Of a stretch of 64,000 nucleotides of DNA, positions 8,862-18,104 are shown piece by piece (position 1 is the stretch's first letter; every line of letters begins with the position of its first letter). The translations under genes were made by a program, and so were the position numbers. The DNA comes from Cyclobacteriaceae bacterium (GTDB taxonomy: Bacteria > Bacteroidota > Bacteroidia > Cytophagales > Cyclobacteriaceae): contig BPHC01000001.1 in assembly GCA_026003355.1 (NCBI GenBank), forward strand, positions 392,109 through 456,108. Direction: 5' to 3'. The notes beneath the pieces are model-generated. The model saw only the letters and a list, made by a program, of their open reading frames with translations, was not told the origin of the DNA and made no database searches.

Positions 8862-9727
8862 CGCAGCAGTTTATAATTTCTGTATTCAAAGGGATGCCAT
8901 CCTGTATATCGGGCTACCGTGCGTTTAAAACGATCTTTGAGAGAGGCGTACTGCAGGGAAAGGTTGGGTTTAAAGTCCCAGTTTTTGCGGGCAATCCGAT
9001 CCAGCATAACCGCCGGATGGGTACCTTCAAAAGGCTTTACCGGTTCACGCAGCAGTTCATAACTAAAGTTTTCAGGAACACTGCTGCCGTCATCAGTCGC
9101 GTTGTACAGCCGCGCGCTGGAGCGCTGCTTGGCTTTCATGGCCTCGGGATCTCTTACGTGGCCATAGTGGTATATCCAGGCATTAATAAGCTTTACTGCC
9201 AGTTTTCGGTTGGGCATCTTCCTAAATCCCTGTGCATCGCGGTAGCTAAAAATATCTTTCCGGTTCCGTATAATGCGGATCTCCCTCCGGTACCAGGAGT
9301 GTTTAACACCCACATAGTCGTATGAGCCAAAAAAATGCAGATAGTTGAACAACAAGCCTTCAACCTCAGGCTTATAAAGCCATTGCTCCATACCCTGTTT
9401 TACTACGGGCAAATATTTTTCGTGCAAAACCTCATCACCCTGAATATAAAAAGCCCAGTCGTATTCCGGCGGAATGGCCCTGAAAGCTTTATTGGTTTCA
9501 TCGGCAAAAACGCGACCACCTGTACGCAGCGATTCATCCCAAACGGTTTCAATTACTTCAATTTTGGCGGGGTCGATGGTTCGTGCAACTTCAGTCGTTT
9601 CATCATCCGATTTTCCCACGGCCAGAATAAACTTATCGCATACCGGCAACACCGACCGGATGGCTTCTGCGAAAGGGTAATCAAACTTTACCCCGTTTCG
9701 AACAAATGAAAAACCGCAGACCTTCAT
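8858..9727 (-). CDS. Glycosyltransferase family 2 protein (SunS-like layout)
   Basis: The 289-residue protein starts MKVCGFSFVRNGVKFDYPF, has CDKFILAVGKSDDETTEVAR and an acidic metal motif in FYIQGDEVLHEKYL. This is the layout of GT2-type enzymes with a Q-G-D-E site in place of D-x-D. RIIRNRKDIFSYRDAQGF and WIYHYGHVRDP follow; both recur in this subgroup. It lies opposite to the first three glycan genes, with overlapping stop codons, and downstream of the GT4 gene on the same strand with a 10-base gap. The donor sugar is unknown. Confidence 0.78.
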   Translation of the reverse strand: MKVCGFSFVRNGVKFDYPFAEAIRSVLPVCDKFILAVGKSDDETTEVARTIDPAKIEVIETVWDESLRTGGRVFADETNKAFRAIPPEYDWAFYIQGDEVLHEKYLPVVKQGMEQWLYKPEVEGLLFNYLHFFGSYDYVGVKHSWYRREIRIIRNRKDIFSYRDAQGFRKMPNRKLAVKLINAWIYHYGHVRDPEAMKAKQRSSARLYNATDDGSSVPENFSYELLREPVKPFEGTHPAVMLDRIARKNWDFKPNLSLQYASLKDRFKRTVARYTGWHPFEYRNYKLLR

Positions 9728-9737
9728 ACTGTAATCT

Positions 9738-10868
9738 TTACTGGTTAAGTAACTCAGAATAAATGTTCATAAGTTCACGGGCAATGTTTTCCGGTTTGAA
9801 CCGGTTAATATACTGCTGCGAGTTGCGAACCATCTGCTGCCTTAAATTTTCATTATTCAGCACAGTAGAAATGGCCTCGGCCCAGGCCACTGCATCGGCT
9901 GGCGAAACATACATGGTGTCTGGTCCACCGGCCTCGGCAAAGCACGACCCGGTTGAGCTTATAACCGGCACACCCGAACCAATACCCTCAATTACAGGTA
10001 TGCCAAACCCTTCGAATACCGATGGATAAAGAAACACTGCCGCACCCTGGTAAATGGCCGGAAGGTGTGCAAAAGCCACCTTGTCGCGAATAAGCACCAG
10101 ATGTCTAACGTTCAATTCTTCTGCTCTTTTCAAAACTTGACCGGCATAGGCAGTTTGCCTGCCCACCAGCACCAGGGGCATCCGCACGGGAGGCGAAAGC
10201 CTTGACAGGGCTTCGACCAGAATGCCGGCATTTTTGCGGGGTTCGATGGTACCCACACATAATAGGTAGTTTGCCGGAAGGTTGTACAACTGGCGTACCT
10301 CCTCCAGTCGGGAAGGACTTTGCTTTGCCGAAAACTGCGGATGGAAGCCCTGGTAAACCACCGATATCTTATCGGGATCGATATGGAGAAAGGCCTGCAG
10401 ATCCTGTGCTGTTTGCCGGCTTATGGCAACGATGCGATGGGCCCGGGCACAGGCGCTTTTGAGTTTCTTTTTGTAGATCAGTACATCCAGCGGGTTGTAG
10501 TACTGCGGGTAGCGGTAAAAAATCAGGTCGTGAACGGTAACTATTTTCTTTACCTTTTCCGGAAGAAAATATGGCAACTCCTGGCTCAGGCCGTGGTATA
10601 TATCCAGACCGGAAGCGCCTTTACTGAATGACATACCCACCGACCGCCACAGCGGATGAAGTTTTTTCATAATACCCCCGGGGGCCACTACATGGTAAGG
10701 TGCCGAAAGAAAAGGTTGTGTATCGGGGTTTAATTTTATGGATGGTGTAAAAAGATAATATTGGTTTTGAGGAAAATGTTCTTTCAATGCCTGTACCACA
10801 AACCGGCTGTAGTTACCCAGTCCGGTAAAATTTCTGAACAGGCGCTTGGCATCGAACCCTATTGTCAT
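9738..10868 (-). CDS. Glycosyltransferase family 4 (GT-B) protein
   Basis: The 376-residue protein has the GT-B two-domain form. The N-domain has [20 protein letters not shown] and [16 protein letters not shown]. The C-domain has [19 protein letters not shown] and the nucleotide-sugar EX7E region [20 protein letters not shown]. This pattern fits mannosyltransferase-like GT4 enzymes. Its ATG overlaps the ppa stop (ATGA at 10865-10868), so the two genes are translationally coupled, and a GT2 gene follows. It probably acts in the cytoplasm on a lipid-linked acceptor. Confidence 0.87.
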   Translation of the reverse strand: MTIGFDAKRLFRNFTGLGNYSRFVVQALKEHFPQNQYYLFTPSIKLNPDTQPFLSAPYHVVAPGGIMKKLHPLWRSVGMSFSKGASGLDIYHGLSQELPYFLPEKVKKIVTVHDLIFYRYPQYYNPLDVLIYKKKLKSACARAHRIVAISRQTAQDLQAFLHIDPDKISVVYQGFHPQFSAKQSPSRLEEVRQLYNLPANYLLCVGTIEPRKNAGILVEALSRLSPPVRMPLVLVGRQTAYAGQVLKRAEELNVRHLVLIRDKVAFAHLPAIYQGAAVFLYPSVFEGFGIPVIEGIGSGVPVISSTGSCFAEAGGPDTMYVSPADAVAWAEAISTVLNNENLRQQMVRNSQQYINRFKPENIARELMNIYSELLNQ

Positions 10869-11413
10869 GAATGAACGGCAGAACCAAAAGTCTGGCGGTA
10901 GTACAAAAGACTTTGCTCAACAACCTGATGTGCCTCAGCCCGGGGTAAAAAGTCGTTAACAATCACTTTCCGGTTCTCCAGTGTTTTATAATTTTCAAAA
11001 AAATGCTTTAACTCGGTATTGAAGTAAGGCGGCAGTTGGGTAATATCGGTAATGTGGTTTACGCTGGCGTCATCTTCGGCAACGGCAATGATTTTGTCAT
11101 CATTTTCACCGCGGTCAATCATGCGCATCAACCCGATAACCCTGCACGGTATAATGCACAACGGAACAACCGAAACCTGGGTAAGCACAACGATATCGAG
11201 CGGATCGTTGTCTGCTCCCAGCGTACGCGGAATGAATCCATAGTTAAGGGGATAGTACATGGAGGCATAAATTACGCGGTCGAGTTTAATCAAACCACTC
11301 TCTTTGTCTACCTCGTATTTGGCCCGTGAACCCCGCGGTATTTCAATTACCGCGTTGAGTTGCCCGGGTGGATTTTTTCCGGTGCTAAGTTCATGCCAGG
11401 GATGGGATACCAT
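10865..11413 (-). CDS. ppa: Inorganic pyrophosphatase
   Basis: The 182-residue soluble family I pyrophosphatase contains [18 protein letters not shown] near the N-terminus, [12 protein letters not shown], and the metal-binding signature [12 protein letters not shown] (Asp68, Asp70, Asp73), then DGENDDK-like [11 protein letters not shown]. It hydrolyses pyrophosphate and pulls biosynthetic reactions forward. ATG at 11413 is preferred over an in-frame TTG 30 bases upstream. A TACTTTTG element lies 28 bases before that ATG. Overlap with the GT4 gene links pyrophosphate removal to glycan synthesis, where nucleotide-sugar formation releases pyrophosphate. Confidence 0.93.
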   Translation of the reverse strand: MVSHPWHELSTGKNPPGQLNAVIEIPRGSRAKYEVDKESGLIKLDRVIYASMYYPLNYGFIPRTLGADNDPLDIVVLTQVSVVPLCIIPCRVIGLMRMIDRGENDDKIIAVAEDDASVNHITDITQLPPYFNTELKHFFENYKTLENRKVIVNDFLPRAEAHQVVEQSLLYYRQTFGSAVHS

Positions 11414-11440
11414 TGCGCTAAGTTTGAGACTTTGTACCCT

Positions 11441-11448
11441 CAAAAGTA
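11441..11448 (-). promoter_or_regulatory. -7 promoter element (TACTTTTG) for ppa
   Basis: Read on the minus strand this is TACTTTTG, a full match to the Bacteroidota -7 consensus TAnnTTTG. It sits 28 bases before the ppa ATG. No well-spaced -33 TTG is clear: the nearest candidates give spacings of 11 and 22. Confidence 0.5.
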
Positions 11449-11497
11449 CAGGTAATTTTCAACATGGGGGCAATAGCCAAAGGTATGCGGCCCTGTT

Positions 11498-12865
11498 TTA
11501 CGATCCGGCGGTCTTTTTTTCTTCTTTGGGTTCTGCCTTCCTTATTTTGTCACCGTCTTTAAGCCTTTTCGAAACCACCAGAAAAGGACCGGTAACTACT
11601 TCAGTGCTGTCGGTTATGCCTTCGGTAATTTCAATGAAGTCGTAATCGCTAATTCCGGTTTTTACTTCCTTCATTTTGGCTACACCGTTTTCGTTAACAA
11701 ACACCACCACCTTGCTCTCTTCTTTGCGCGGCTGGGCAGCCGGGGTATTGGAGGCAGGGTTTGCCGGGGTACCCTGCGGTTTATTTTTTTCTTCTGCGCG
11801 GGTGGTTACGGCTGCCAGGGGTACGGCAAGCACATTTTCCTTGCGGGTGGTTATGATTTCAACGCTGGCGGTCATGCCCGGCCTGAAAGGAAATTTTCTG
11901 CCCTCAGCAATAAGGTCCTGGTATGATTGGCTTAGCAATAAAATGCGCACTTCAAATTCGGTTATGGCATCGGCTGACACTTTATCTTTGGCGGTGTTGG
12001 CAATGTGGGTTACAATTCCTCTGAATTTCCTGCCGGTGTTTGCGTAGGCATCCACGTCCACGATGGCCGAGTCGCCAATGTGTACGCGCACAATATCGTT
12101 TTCATTTACATTAACGCGAACTTCCATTTTGCTCAGGTCGGCAATGCGCATCATTTCCGTGCCCTGCATTTGTGCGGTACCTACAACTCGTTCGCCCTTC
12201 TTCACATTCAATTTTGAAATTACCCCATCCATTGGTGCCGCCACACTGGTAAGACGCACATTTTCGCGGGCTTCGTTTACCGTGGCTTCGCTGCTGCGCA
12301 CGGTGTATTTGGCTGCTTCAACCTGCTGGCGGGCCGATTTAAGATCGTTCTCGGCTACTTTAAAGTTTTGCTCGGCCAGTTGCCATTCGGCTTCAGAAAT
12401 CACTTTTTCATTCCATAGTTTTTTCTGGCGTTCATATTCCTGCCTGGCTCTTTCAAAGGTAGCCTGCGAGCGGGCAAGGGCTGCTTCGGCGGCCACCAGA
12501 TTGGCGCGTTGCTGGTTTAGCGAGGCCTCTGCCCGTTCCAGTTGCGATAACCAGGTGTCGGGCCGGATTTTAACCAACAGCTGCCCGCGTTTTACCGAAT
12601 CGCCATCTTCTACCAGCAATTCGCGTATTTCGCCCGAAACTTCAGGAGCAAGTTTAACTTCGGTTACAGGTTGCACCGTGCCCGAAGCACTTACTTTTTC
12701 AACAATTGTTACGCGCGAGGCCCGGGCCAGTTCCACTTCCAGATCGCGCGGTTTACCGATCCATCCTGCCGATTTTCCAATGATCAGGAATAGCAGCAGT
12801 GCCACCACTGCTCCTATTAAATAATACAATAGCTTGTTATTGGATTTTTTCCGTGTCTTTGTCAT
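11498..12865 (-). CDS. Efflux periplasmic adaptor (HlyD/MacA-type membrane fusion protein)
   Basis: The 455-residue protein has a single N-terminal membrane segment (LLYYLIGAVVALLLFLIIGK), a lipoyl-like half (VSASGTVQPVTEVKLAPEVS, LLVEDGDSVKRGQLLVKI), a long coiled-coil hairpin rich in Ala/Glu/Gln (about residues 110-205), the second lipoyl half (VAAPMDGVISKLNVKKGERV) and beta-barrel domains. A Pro/Ala/Asn/Lys linker near residue 375 is an insertion. It should bridge an inner-membrane pump to the TolC gene upstream, 28 bases away. No pump gene follows. ATG at 12865 avoids overlap with tolC. Confidence 0.87.
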   Translation of the reverse strand: MTKTRKKSNNKLLYYLIGAVVALLLFLIIGKSAGWIGKPRDLEVELARASRVTIVEKVSASGTVQPVTEVKLAPEVSGEIRELLVEDGDSVKRGQLLVKIRPDTWLSQLERAEASLNQQRANLVAAEAALARSQATFERARQEYERQKKLWNEKVISEAEWQLAEQNFKVAENDLKSARQQVEAAKYTVRSSEATVNEARENVRLTSVAAPMDGVISKLNVKKGERVVGTAQMQGTEMMRIADLSKMEVRVNVNENDIVRVHIGDSAIVDVDAYANTGRKFRGIVTHIANTAKDKVSADAITEFEVRILLLSQSYQDLIAEGRKFPFRPGMTASVEIITTRKENVLAVPLAAVTTRAEEKNKPQGTPANPASNTPAAQPRKEESKVVVFVNENGVAKMKEVKTGISDYDFIEITEGITDSTEVVTGPFLVVSKRLKDGDKIRKAEPKEEKKTAGS

Positions 12866-12893
12866 ACTGTTTACAAAAATTAAAATGAGTGAA

Positions 12894-14330
12894 TTAAAAC
12901 TCCAGCGGAAGTCCCTGATAAAAGTCGAGAACTTTTTTTCTGAAGATAAAGTCGTAGCGGGCGCGCAGCATATCCGATTGCGCCTGGTACAGGTCATTTT
13001 CAGCTACCTGGTATTCCACATAATTGGCTGCGCCCAGCTCAAAGCGTTGTTTGGTCATACGGTATGCTTCTTCGCGTGCCTTAACCTGTTTGCGGGCCGA
13101 CTCATAGGTTTTAGCTGCAGCCACAGCATCGTTATAAGCAGTTTCTACCGACTGCCGCAGCTGGTTTTCTCTTTCCAGAAAAGTTATGTCGGCCAGCTCG
13201 CGGTTTATGGCTGCACGTTGCACTGCCGAACGTGCCGAAAAGCCATTGAACAACGGGATGGTAAGGTTAAAGCCTAACCCCTTACCGAGGTTGTTTTTAA
13301 ACTGATCGCTGTAATCCATGGTACGAAAAGTGTATTGCGGCACTACCTGATCGGTGTATACCCTTTCGGAAGGGTTGCTCTGAAGGTATCCTATTTCTAC
13401 CGGTACGATATTAGTGCCCTCCAGAAAAGCTTCTTTGCGTGCTGTTGAATAAAGCGTAGTGATATTGCCGTTTAAACTTAGCCTGGGATAATAATTTCCT
13501 CTGGCCGAGCGCAGGGCATACATGGCGCTGCGTTGCCGAAGGCGTGCAGCCTGTATTTCGGGCATTAGCGCCATGGCCGATTCGAATATCTCTTCTGACG
13601 TGCGGGTAATTACCGGTTCGGCATCAATGTCTGGGGGCACATTGGCCACTTCGAGCGGCTGTGAGGCCGGAAATTGCAGGGCCTGCTTGAGCTGAAGCAG
13701 CGACAGGTTGTAGGCATTCTCGCGCTGCACCACCGTAAGCTCGTTGGTTGCCAGCTGGGCTTCCAGGTTCAGCACATCGGCCTGCGGCACCGAGCCTGCC
13801 AGGGCCATTTTGCGTGTGCGTTCAAGCTGCTCGCGCGTAGAGGCTACCTGCAGTTGCGCCACGTGCATAAGCTCTTTGTTGAAAACCACGTTCAGGTATA
13901 GTGTAATCACATTCAGTATGACATCGTTGCGGGCTTTTATCAGATCCTGGTTCAGGGCTTCCAGCTCCGTTTCGTTTTGCTTCATGGCGTAAAACAGCCT
14001 GAAGCCATTCCACAACAACCACGAGCTGCTTGCAGAGGCGTTGGTAGAGTTAATGCGCTCTTCCACGAACTGGTTACTTACGGGGTCAATATTGCGGCCC
14101 CAGCTAAAGCCATAGTTAACCGAGGCGTTGGCGGTGGGCAGCATGCTCATTTTGGATTGCAGATAGTTTACCTCACCGGTGCGTACACCGTAAACACTTC
14201 GCTTTATGGTGAGGTTGCTGCTTACCGCATGGTCAATAAGCTCGCGCAGGGTCCATACCTTCTTCGCGTCCTGCGCCAGAACAGACGCACAAAGCAAAAG
14301 CATCAGGGCAAAAAATCCGTTCTTTATCAT
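12894..14330 (-). CDS. TolC-family outer-membrane efflux protein
   Basis: The 478-residue protein starts with a signal peptide (MIKNGFFALMLLLCASVLAQ) and is built of two repeated outer-membrane efflux halves with long amphipathic helices, for example residues 125-180 and 380-460. It should form the trimeric outer-membrane channel. It lies between sdaAB (10 bases upstream) and the adaptor gene (28 bases downstream) on the same strand. Length agrees with the family. Confidence 0.87.
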   Translation of the reverse strand: MIKNGFFALMLLLCASVLAQDAKKVWTLRELIDHAVSSNLTIKRSVYGVRTGEVNYLQSKMSMLPTANASVNYGFSWGRNIDPVSNQFVEERINSTNASASSSWLLWNGFRLFYAMKQNETELEALNQDLIKARNDVILNVITLYLNVVFNKELMHVAQLQVASTREQLERTRKMALAGSVPQADVLNLEAQLATNELTVVQRENAYNLSLLQLKQALQFPASQPLEVANVPPDIDAEPVITRTSEEIFESAMALMPEIQAARLRQRSAMYALRSARGNYYPRLSLNGNITTLYSTARKEAFLEGTNIVPVEIGYLQSNPSERVYTDQVVPQYTFRTMDYSDQFKNNLGKGLGFNLTIPLFNGFSARSAVQRAAINRELADITFLERENQLRQSVETAYNDAVAAAKTYESARKQVKAREEAYRMTKQRFELGAANYVEYQVAENDLYQAQSDMLRARYDFIFRKKVLDFYQGLPLEF

Positions 14331-14340
14331 ATTGGTTTAC

Positions 14341-15015
14341 TTATTCTATGGTTGGCAAATAAATCACTTCACGAACCCACGATAAACTTTGCAAATAACT
14401 TTGGGTAAGAGGCTTTATACCCGAATCCATTTCAAAAACCAGACATGCCAGGTCGTTTTTACCTTTACGGCTAACCGACATGGTGGCTATGTTGCAGTCA
14501 TCGTGGGCAATTACATCGGCAATAAATGCTACGCTTCCCTTTACATCATCGGCATAAATAATTAAAGTGTGAAGGCTGGTGCTGAAATCGGCTTTAAAGC
14601 CATTTACTTCTGCAATGTTTATAAGCCCTCCGCCACGGCTTTCAGCCAGCACTTCTAGTTCGCGGCTGTCTTTTTTCAGTTTCAGCCTTATGGTGTTGGG
14701 ATGAAAGGTTGAGGCATTGGCTACCGATTTAAACGTATACACCAAACCCGCATCCTTTGCCAGCGCAAGGGCATCTTTAATGCGGGTATCATCAGTTGCA
14801 AATCCCAGCAAACCACCAATCACAGCTCTGTCGCTGCCATGTCCTTCGTAGGTGCGGGCAAAGGAGTTGTAAAAGGTAATTTCGGCCCGCTCAGGTATGC
14901 TGCCCAGCAATTTCATGGCGGTGCGCCCGATGCGGGCTACCCCGGCCGTATGCGAACTGGAGGGACCAATCATTACCGGGCCAATCATATCGAACACACT
15001 GCTCTTTTCGTGCAT
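14341..15015 (-). CDS. sdaAB: L-serine dehydratase, iron-sulfur type, beta chain
   Basis: The 224-residue protein has the beta-chain domain with SSVFDMIGPVMIGPSSSHTA and ARTYEGHGSDRAVIGGLLG, followed by a C-terminal ACT domain (LIIYADDVKGSVAFIADV, NIATMSVSRKGKNDLACLVF). With an alpha chain it deaminates serine to pyruvate using a 4Fe-4S cluster. No alpha-chain gene is seen in the window, so the subunits are unlinked or the alpha gene is elsewhere. ATG at 15015 gives the standard MHEKSSVFDMIGP start. It lies 10 bases before tolC and may be co-transcribed with it. Confidence 0.9.
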   Translation of the reverse strand: MHEKSSVFDMIGPVMIGPSSSHTAGVARIGRTAMKLLGSIPERAEITFYNSFARTYEGHGSDRAVIGGLLGFATDDTRIKDALALAKDAGLVYTFKSVANASTFHPNTIRLKLKKDSRELEVLAESRGGGLINIAEVNGFKADFSTSLHTLIIYADDVKGSVAFIADVIAHDDCNIATMSVSRKGKNDLACLVFEMDSGIKPLTQSYLQSLSWVREVIYLPTIE

Positions 15016-15077
15016 ATTGCAAACGCCTCCATCAGTCGCAGTCCTGCCCAATTCGTTACAGTTGCCCGAATGATTAT

Positions 15078-15872
15078 TTAAACGGCAATGGGAGCTTTTA
15101 TGGCAGGATGCGCCTGGTAATTCAGTATTTCAAAGTCTTCAAGACGATAATCAAAGATAGTGTCCGGTTTCCGTACAATTTGCAACCGGGGCAATGGATA
15201 TGGCTTGCGGCTTAGCTGCAGGCGTGCTTGTTCAATGTGGTTGGTGTACAGATGTACATCACCGCCGGTCCATATAAATTCACCTGCTTCGTAACCGGTT
15301 TGTTGCGCCACCATGTGGGTAAGCAGGGCATAACTGGCGATGTTAAAAGGCACACCCAGGAAAAAATCAGCCGATCGCTGATAGAGCTGGCACGACAGCT
15401 TTCCGTTGGCCACATAAAACTGAAAGAGGGCATGGCAGGGCGGCAGGGCCATTTTGTCCACATCGGCCGGGTTCCAGGCCGTAACAATGTGTCTGCGCGA
15501 ATCGGGATGGGTGCGAATTTGTTCAATTACCTGACTGATCTGGTCAATCGACCGGCCATCTGGCGCGGGCCAGGATCGCCATTGGTATCCGTACACCGGC
15601 CCCAGATTGCCGTTGGCATCGGCCCATTCGTCCCAGATGGTCACGTTGTGATCGTGCAAAAATTTAATATTGGTGTCGCCCCGTAAAAACCAAAGCAGTT
15701 CTACAATAATAGACCGAATGTGCAGTTTTTTGGTGGTTACCAGCGGAAAGCCTTCCCGGAGGTTAAAGCGCATTTGCCGGCCAAATACCGAAAGTGTGCC
15801 GGTACCGGTACGGTCGGTTTTAGGTGTTCCGTTATCCAGAATGTCGCGCATCAGCTCCAGGTAGGGTTGCAT
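15078..15872 (-). CDS. thyA: Thymidylate synthase
   Basis: The 264-residue enzyme has exactly the length of E. coli ThyA. Motifs include [18 protein letters not shown], the phosphate/folate region, the catalytic cysteine in [32 protein letters not shown] and [14 protein letters not shown]. It methylates dUMP to dTMP with methylene-tetrahydrofolate. ATG at 15872 matches the usual MQPYLELM start; an in-frame ATG 20 codons upstream would add a tail without similarity. No dihydrofolate reductase gene follows, although thyA-folA pairs are common. Confidence 0.97.
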   Translation of the reverse strand: MQPYLELMRDILDNGTPKTDRTGTGTLSVFGRQMRFNLREGFPLVTTKKLHIRSIIVELLWFLRGDTNIKFLHDHNVTIWDEWADANGNLGPVYGYQWRSWPAPDGRSIDQISQVIEQIRTHPDSRRHIVTAWNPADVDKMALPPCHALFQFYVANGKLSCQLYQRSADFFLGVPFNIASYALLTHMVAQQTGYEAGEFIWTGGDVHLYTNHIEQARLQLSRKPYPLPRLQIVRKPDTIFDYRLEDFEILNYQAHPAIKAPIAV

Positions 15873-15930
15873 GGCGGATGTTTTTATGCAAAGTAACGGA
15901 TTTGGGCCCGGCCCCTGAACATTCTGATAC

Positions 15931-15966
15931 AAAAAAAAATCGCCCGGCCTGAGACCGGGCGATTTT
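15931..15966 (-). terminator. Intrinsic terminator after the lipoprotein gene
   Basis: A perfect 9-bp stem, ATCGCCCGG/CCGGGCGAT, with a 7-base loop is preceded by a run of nine A on the plus strand. Read on the minus strand it is a hairpin followed by a long T run, placed 25 bases after the stop of the lipoprotein gene and before thyA. It separates the two transcripts. Confidence 0.88.
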
Positions 15967-15990
15967 CAACCAAACCCTAAACCTGATATG

Positions 15991-16893
15991 TTAGCCTCTG
16001 CGATCTACTTCAAAGGTGCGCGACTGGCCGTTAAAAGTTATGGTTACCGTGCGATCGCAGTCTCCGTCACCGTAATCTACCGTTATCACTTTTCCACTGG
16101 TTACATCGGTAAACTCCTTGATACCCGAAACTGCAATAGGGCAACCGCGCTTGTACACAAGGGGTTCAACAATTACCATGGTATAAGCTCTGCCCCTGCG
16201 GTTGGTGCCGGAAGCAGCCACTTCGCGGTCGGCACACTGGCTTACAACCAGCTGGTCATTAATGGGGTTGGAAGCCCTTTGCCATTCGCGAACAAAACAA
16301 TGTTCGCGGGTAGCTATAGTGCCATCAGGCCAGGTGGCTTTGCCACCCTCCAGTTGTATTTCGAATGCCGGAAAATTCTCAGTGCTTTCGCTGATATTCG
16401 TAAGCGTACGGATACCTTCCAATGCAATGTCGTTTATAGAGTATCCATCAAAAGTGGTTGTGATATACGATCCGGGAAGGAACCGCCTGCCGTTAAAGTT
16501 TACTATAATTTTTCCTTTCCTTACGTTGCCTAACGGACCGGTACAGCCATCGCCAAAGTCTATAACAATGGTACCGATGGGATGCTCGGGCGTAGACTCA
16601 GGGTCCATGGTTATGGTAACCACAAGGTTATCGCAGTTGCACCGCGGATCGTTGATGGTAATAACCCGTGGCTCACCGGAAACCCGGCCCCCGGCCGTGG
16701 CTGCATCCGACAGCATGGCCAGCCCGGCCAGGTCATCGGCATCTTCAAACGCATAATCAGAAATTACATCTTCGGCCACGTAGGCGGCCTCTTCCTGAAG
16801 GGGCTTCTCCTGCAGGTCGCAGGAACTGAAGGTTACAAGAAAAGCAGCTGCCACTATGGCAACAAGGCTTTTAGTCAAATAATGTGAACGCAT
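15991..16893 (-). CDS. Conserved hypothetical lipoprotein with repeated FGDG-type segments
   Basis: The 300-residue protein has a lipoprotein signal ending TFSSC, so the mature protein should be anchored to the envelope. Two similar segments occur: VIDFGDGCTGPLGNVRKGKI in the middle and ITVDYGDGDCDRTVTITFNG at the C-terminus, both with D-x-G-D-G-x-C followed by a beta strand. Several cysteines pair with these loops (RCNCD, GCTG, CFVR, QCAD, GCPI, GDCD). I recognise the general type from Bacteroidota but no function is known. ATG 16893 is chosen over a TTG two codons upstream. Confidence 0.7.
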   Translation of the reverse strand: MRSHYLTKSLVAIVAAAFLVTFSSCDLQEKPLQEEAAYVAEDVISDYAFEDADDLAGLAMLSDAATAGGRVSGEPRVITINDPRCNCDNLVVTITMDPESTPEHPIGTIVIDFGDGCTGPLGNVRKGKIIVNFNGRRFLPGSYITTTFDGYSINDIALEGIRTLTNISESTENFPAFEIQLEGGKATWPDGTIATREHCFVREWQRASNPINDQLVVSQCADREVAASGTNRRGRAYTMVIVEPLVYKRGCPIAVSGIKEFTDVTSGKVITVDYGDGDCDRTVTITFNGQSRTFEVDRRG

Positions 16894-17015
16894 AATCAAT
16901 TTTATGTTTTAAAATACGGCCATTTGACTGATTGTAACCCCCAGGGTTTAATGTAAGCGTATAATTTTTGGCAAAAATTTGTAGGTTGCTAAGATTAATT
17001 CAAACCCTTAAAACA

Positions 17016-17537
17016 ATGAAAAAACTATTCATTCTTTTCTGCAGCCTGGCAGTGGCTACCGTTTTGCATGCTCAGGTAATAAAAATCAACATCCTGAGCC
17101 CTATAGTTCGTACGCTAAATGTGCAGTATGAACAGGCCCTTTCGGGCACCTCAAGTTTTCAGTTAGGGTTTTTCTATACCGGATATGAGGAAGATGGCGA
17201 CCGCTTCAGCGGGTTTGGCATTACACCCGAATACCGGTTTTATCTTTCAGAAACCGAAGCACCCGAAGGGGTGTACATAGCGCCTTTTTTGCGTTATCAA
17301 TCGCTGAAGCTGGAAGATGATTTTGGTAGTAAGGGCACCTATTCCGGCTTCGGAGGAGGTTTGATACTGGGAAAACAATGGATTTTCAAGGAAAAAGTGG
17401 TTTTGGATGTTTTTATAGGACCTTCGTACTCATCCGGCACCGTTAAAATTGAAAGCGGTTCGGGCGATAACCTGGGAGCCGATGTCTTCGATGGCTTCGG
17501 CCTGCGAACCGGTTTATGTTTTGGATTAAGGTTATAA
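17016..17537 (+). CDS. DUF3575-like outer-membrane beta-barrel protein
   Basis: The 173-residue protein has a signal peptide (MKKLFILFCSLAVATVLHAQ) followed by an eight-strand barrel pattern: KINILSPIVRTLNVQYEQAL, FGITPEYRFYLSETEAPEGV and a C-terminal aromatic strand ending LCFGLRL. The ITPEYRFYLSE...APEG.Y.AP segment is the mark of the DUF3575 family. The ligand and role are unknown. A hairpin terminator follows, so it is transcribed apart from its paralog at 17.6 kb. ATG 17016 begins the signal peptide. Confidence 0.78.
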   Translation: MKKLFILFCSLAVATVLHAQVIKINILSPIVRTLNVQYEQALSGTSSFQLGFFYTGYEEDGDRFSGFGITPEYRFYLSETEAPEGVYIAPFLRYQSLKLEDDFGSKGTYSGFGGGLILGKQWIFKEKVVLDVFIGPSYSSGTVKIESGSGDNLGADVFDGFGLRTGLCFGLRL

Positions 17538-17553
17538 TTTTTCCGCAAATTTC

Positions 17554-17577
17554 AAGCCCCTGTAAAGGGGCTTTTTT
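17554..17577 (+). terminator. Intrinsic terminator between the two DUF3575 genes
   Basis: AAGCCCC pairs with GGGGCTT across a 6-base loop and is followed by six T. It lies 17 bases after the stop of the first barrel gene and 21 bases before the start of the next, so the second gene would need read-through or its own promoter. Confidence 0.85.
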
Positions 17578-17597
17578 ATATTTTTTCAGTGAAAACA

Positions 17598-18104
17598 ATG
17601 AGAGCAGCAGTTATTCCGGCCTTGATATTGGGCGTAAGTGCCTACGCAGCCTTTGCCCAGCAGCAAGAGCAAATACCTGACTCTGCTTTTGGCGACTTTT
17701 CGCGGGCAAGGATTCTAAAAATAAACCTGCTGAGTCCAGTGGCTGAAGCCATTACACTGGCATACGAAAACGTGCTTACCCCCGAAAAAAGCATTCAGCT
17801 AACCATAAGCGTATTCAGCGAAGGGCTGGTGGTTACACCGGAATACCGGTATTACCTCTCCGAAACCTATGCGCCTGAGGGTGTATATGTGGCACCGTAT
17901 CTTCGTTATTATCAGTTTGAAAATGAAGGAATACTGGGTGGTGGCCTTGTGATTGGCCGGCAGGGATTCTATAAGAAGAAAATTACAATTGATGGTTTTA
18001 TAGGGCCATCCATAAACAGTGTTAACCCTTTTGAAGAATCCGGTGTTTTCTTTGGGGTGAGGGCGGGTATAACGATTGGAATTAATTTTAAACGCAAAAA
18101 ATGA
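17598..18104 (+). CDS. DUF3575-like outer-membrane beta-barrel protein, paralog
   Basis: The 168-residue protein has a signal peptide (MRAAVIPALILGVSAYAAFA) and shares VTPEYRYYLSETYAPEGVYV and KKITIDGFIGPSINS with the preceding gene, so the two arose by tandem duplication. It lacks the insertion found in the middle of the first paralog. The stop overlaps the start of the DUF4159 gene (ATGA). ATG 17598 is chosen because the preceding aaaca mirrors the first paralog; a GTG nine bases upstream is also possible. Confidence 0.76.
   Translation: MRAAVIPALILGVSAYAAFAQQQEQIPDSAFGDFSRARILKINLLSPVAEAITLAYENVLTPEKSIQLTISVFSEGLVVTPEYRYYLSETYAPEGVYVAPYLRYYQFENEGILGGGLVIGRQGFYKKKITIDGFIGPSINSVNPFEESGVFFGVRAGITIGINFKRKK

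Noticed and set aside
12063..12824. A 253-codon Ser/Arg-rich ORF opposite the efflux adaptor
   Set aside because: Composition is that of an antisense frame of a Glu/Ala-rich coiled coil.
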